DNA of 52,515 nucleotides, from positions 1 through 52,515 of the forward strand of contig DUKV01000006.1 in assembly GCA_013329165.1 (NCBI GenBank), in the 5' to 3' direction. Under the pieces are notes generated by a model. The model was not told the origin of the DNA. It did no database searches and saw nothing but the letters and a program-made list of their open reading frames with translations. Position 1 is the stretch's first letter, and every line of letters begins with the position of its first letter. The stretch comes from Methanocalculus sp. Lineage in GTDB: Archaea; Halobacteriota; Methanomicrobia; Methanomicrobiales; Methanocorpusculaceae. The translations under genes were made by a program, and so were the position numbers. Shown piece by piece: positions 51,246 to 52,515 of this stretch.

Positions 51246-52139
51246 ATGCCAGTGATCACCACTTCTGATGGCATCTCCCTCCGGTATGCAGTTCATGGTG
51301 AAGGGAAAAAAGTTATTTTTGTGCTTGGGTACGGAATGAGCCTCGATGAGTGGCCGTCCCGGCTGATATCGCACCTTGCGAAATCCCACAAGGTCATTCT
51401 CTACAACCACCGCGGAGTGTCCGGGGAACGGAATCCGGCGATTGAGTTTACGATCCCCCAGGCAGCACGGGACCTGCATGAGGTGATCATACAGCTTGCA
51501 GGCAGGGAAGGGGAGAGAGAAGAGAAGGAGGAAATAAAGAAGGAATTGAAGGATGAAAGGGAGGAAGAGGCAGAGGCGGAGGCAGAGGATGATCTGGAAA
51601 AAGAGGGGGCTGTGCATATCGTCGGCTACTCGATGGGCGGGATGATTGCCCTTGAATTGGCTCTTTTGTATCCGGATTCAGTCGACCGCCTTGTCCTCCT
51701 GAATGCCGACTGCGGCGGGGTGCTGAAGGTCCCGGCCGAGGAGTGGGTCAGAGCAGAGATGGCAAAAGAACTCTCCACCCCTGAGGCATACCTTGAGCGT
51801 GCCGGAAAGCTTCTCCTCACGGAATCATATCGTTGCGAACATCCTGACCCCCTGACCTGGTTTGTGGATTACGGGGAGGTGGCTGATCCTCATGCAGTAA
51901 AGGAGCAGTTTGATGCGATGCTCCTCTGGGAGGGGGTCTGTCAGGATCTCCACACAATCAGATCAAAGACCCTTATTGTCGCAGGTGATCAGGATATTGT
52001 CACGCCCCCGGAGAATGCAGATATTCTGGCAGCAGCCATACCGGATGCCACGCTGCATATACTGGGCGGGCAGGCGCATGGGATGATCTTCTGCCAGCCG
52101 GTGAGGATTGCCGGGATGATCGAGGAGTTTCTTGGGTGA
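51246..52139 (+). CDS. Alpha/beta hydrolase with a charged low-complexity insert
   Basis: A 297-aa alpha/beta hydrolase. The catalytic triad is Ser129 in GYSMGG, Asp250 in AGDQDIVTP and His278 in GQAHGM, all with family spacing. Residues 87-120, just before the nucleophile elbow, are an almost pure Glu/Lys/Arg/Ala stretch encoded by a purine tract (51504-51609), presumably an exposed helix. Similar hydrolases are esterases, C-C hydrolases or dehalogenases; substrate unknown. The stop overlaps the open frame upstream of the HicB-like start. Confidence 0.9.
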   Translation: MPVITTSDGISLRYAVHGEGKKVIFVLGYGMSLDEWPSRLISHLAKSHKVILYNHRGVSGERNPAIEFTIPQAARDLHEVIIQLAGREGEREEKEEIKKELKDEREEEAEAEAEDDLEKEGAVHIVGYSMGGMIALELALLYPDSVDRLVLLNADCGGVLKVPAEEWVRAEMAKELSTPEAYLERAGKLLLTESYRCEHPDPLTWFVDYGEVADPHAVKEQFDAMLLWEGVCQDLHTIRSKTLIVAGDQDIVTPPENADILAAAIPDATLHILGGQAHGMIFCQPVRIAGMIEEFLG

Positions 52140-52152
52140 ATGGGGGGATGGG

Positions 52153-52362
52153 ATGAGCGGCGGAGATAGTGGTAGCATCACGAAATATCGGATCGTCATA
52201 GAGATATCTGACACGAACTTCTCGGCATACTCCCCGGATCTCCCGGGGTGTGTGGCAACCGGAAAAACCCGTGAGGAAGCAGAAGAACAGATGTATGAGG
52301 CGATTGCTTTCCATCTTGAAGGGTTGGAGGAGGACGGGATAACAGGAGTGAGTGAGGATTAA
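52153..52362 (+). CDS. HicB-like (UPF0150) protein, orphan antitoxin fold
   Basis: A 69-aa protein starting at ATG 52153 (MSGGDSGSITKYRIVIE). The partial RNase-H-like HicB fold is shown by FSAYSPDLPGCVATGKTREE followed by QMYEAIAFHLEGLEEDG. No DNA-binding helix-turn-helix follows and no hicA toxin gene is adjacent on either side within the window, so it may be a solitary UPF0150 protein. It lies 13 bp after the hydrolase. Confidence 0.85.
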   Translation: MSGGDSGSITKYRIVIEISDTNFSAYSPDLPGCVATGKTREEAEEQMYEAIAFHLEGLEEDGITGVSED

Positions 52363-52391
52363 AAACCATAAAATTGATGAAATCCTGCCTG

Positions 52392-52514
52392 TTACAAAAA
52401 TATTAGACTCTTCTCCAAATTTCTGATCGCCAAATTCCCTGATTCCTGAGCAAATGTCAGCTGGATATCACTTTTTTCTCTTTCCCCATAACCAGTATCT
52501 CCGATCAAAATTGA
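52392..52514 (-). CDS. possible 3' end of a leftward gene entering from the right
   Basis: One minus-strand frame is open from the window end to a TAA at 52394-52392, about 40 codons (SILIGDTGYGEREKSDIQL...). The sequence is a plausible protein tail but has no diagnostic motif; chance openness cannot be excluded. Confidence 0.25.
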   Translation of the reverse strand, partial: SILIGDTGYGEREKSDIQLTFAQESGNLAIRNLEKSLIFL

Positions 52515-52515
52515 G

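Noticed and set aside
51207..51617. A Leu/Phe-rich ORF on the minus strand within the hydrolase gene
   Set aside because: It is the antisense of the purine tract, which reads as a hydrophobic run on the other strand.
1..52515. CRISPR arrays, insertion sequences, rRNA, prophage or integrated element
   Set aside because: No regularly spaced repeats, transposase or integrase genes, rRNA sequence or att-like direct repeats around the tRNA were seen on either strand.

Overview
The window looks like a chromosomal segment of a methanogenic euryarchaeon, most likely of the order Methanomicrobiales (a Methanocalculus-like genome is possible, but this is inference without a search). The evidence is archaeal information-processing genes (PCNA clamp, primase large subunit, Alba, ribosomal protein S17e, RtcB/archease), methanogen-restricted families (DUF2111, DUF2551, a small CxxCGG protein), and the archaeal early shikimate route (ADH synthase plus type II dehydroquinate synthase). 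TATA boxes about 25-30 nt before leaderless starts are also seen. Several genes look bacterial in type: a P-loop shikimate kinase, class II LysRS, an RNase II/R-like enzyme and DHA2 transport.

Layout. 0.16-4.7 kb is a leftward operon: DUF2551 winged helix, CxxC protein, archease, RtcB, an amidotransferase-like protein, DUF2111 and the biotin ligase BirA. 5.0-8.8 kb holds a Cys-rich miniprotein, an ABC-2 exporter pair, a small membrane protein and a DHA2-type MFS transporter. 8.8-16.9 kb is a translationally coupled aromatic amino acid operon: two tandem ADH synthases, aroB', tyrA, pheA, aroA, a fused shikimate kinase-shikimate dehydrogenase, and aroC. It is preceded by a roughly 200-nt leader rich in inverted repeats. 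aroD sits convergently, after a U32 peptidase gene. 20-25.6 kb is the phosphate locus: pstS, a fused pstC-pstA, pstB and phoU, with a divergent AbrB-PhoU regulator.

26-30.6 kb is a decaying stretch. A class II photolyase pseudogene lies next to an intact MutY-like glycosylase, and an MFS pseudogene lies upstream of an intact FMN-binding gene. 30.6-35.4 kb holds DUF1622, phosphohexuloisomerase, an aminotransferase, an M42 peptidase and class II LysRS. At 36.1 kb two divergently oriented, 5'-truncated genes (AIM24 family and an amino acid permease) meet at what looks like a deletion junction, 0.8 kb from a tRNA-Arg(GCG) gene.

37-43 kb holds a lipoprotein, an M20 peptidase, an unknown protein, moaA, rlmE, and the pcna-priL pair. 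43-48 kb runs HD hydrolase, ThiN-like protein, rps17e, dapA, dapB, ferredoxin, asd and alba, so it combines diaminopimelate/lysine synthesis with housekeeping. The last 4.5 kb has a secreted protein, an RNB exoribonuclease, two very short ORFs, a FecR-like exported protein, an alpha/beta hydrolase with a charged low-complexity insert, and an orphan HicB-like protein.

I saw no CRISPR array, insertion sequence, rRNA or intact mobile element. The most distinctive signals are the structured aro leader, the ADH synthase tandem, the AroK-AroE and PstC-PstA fusions, and the AIM24/permease deletion junction.
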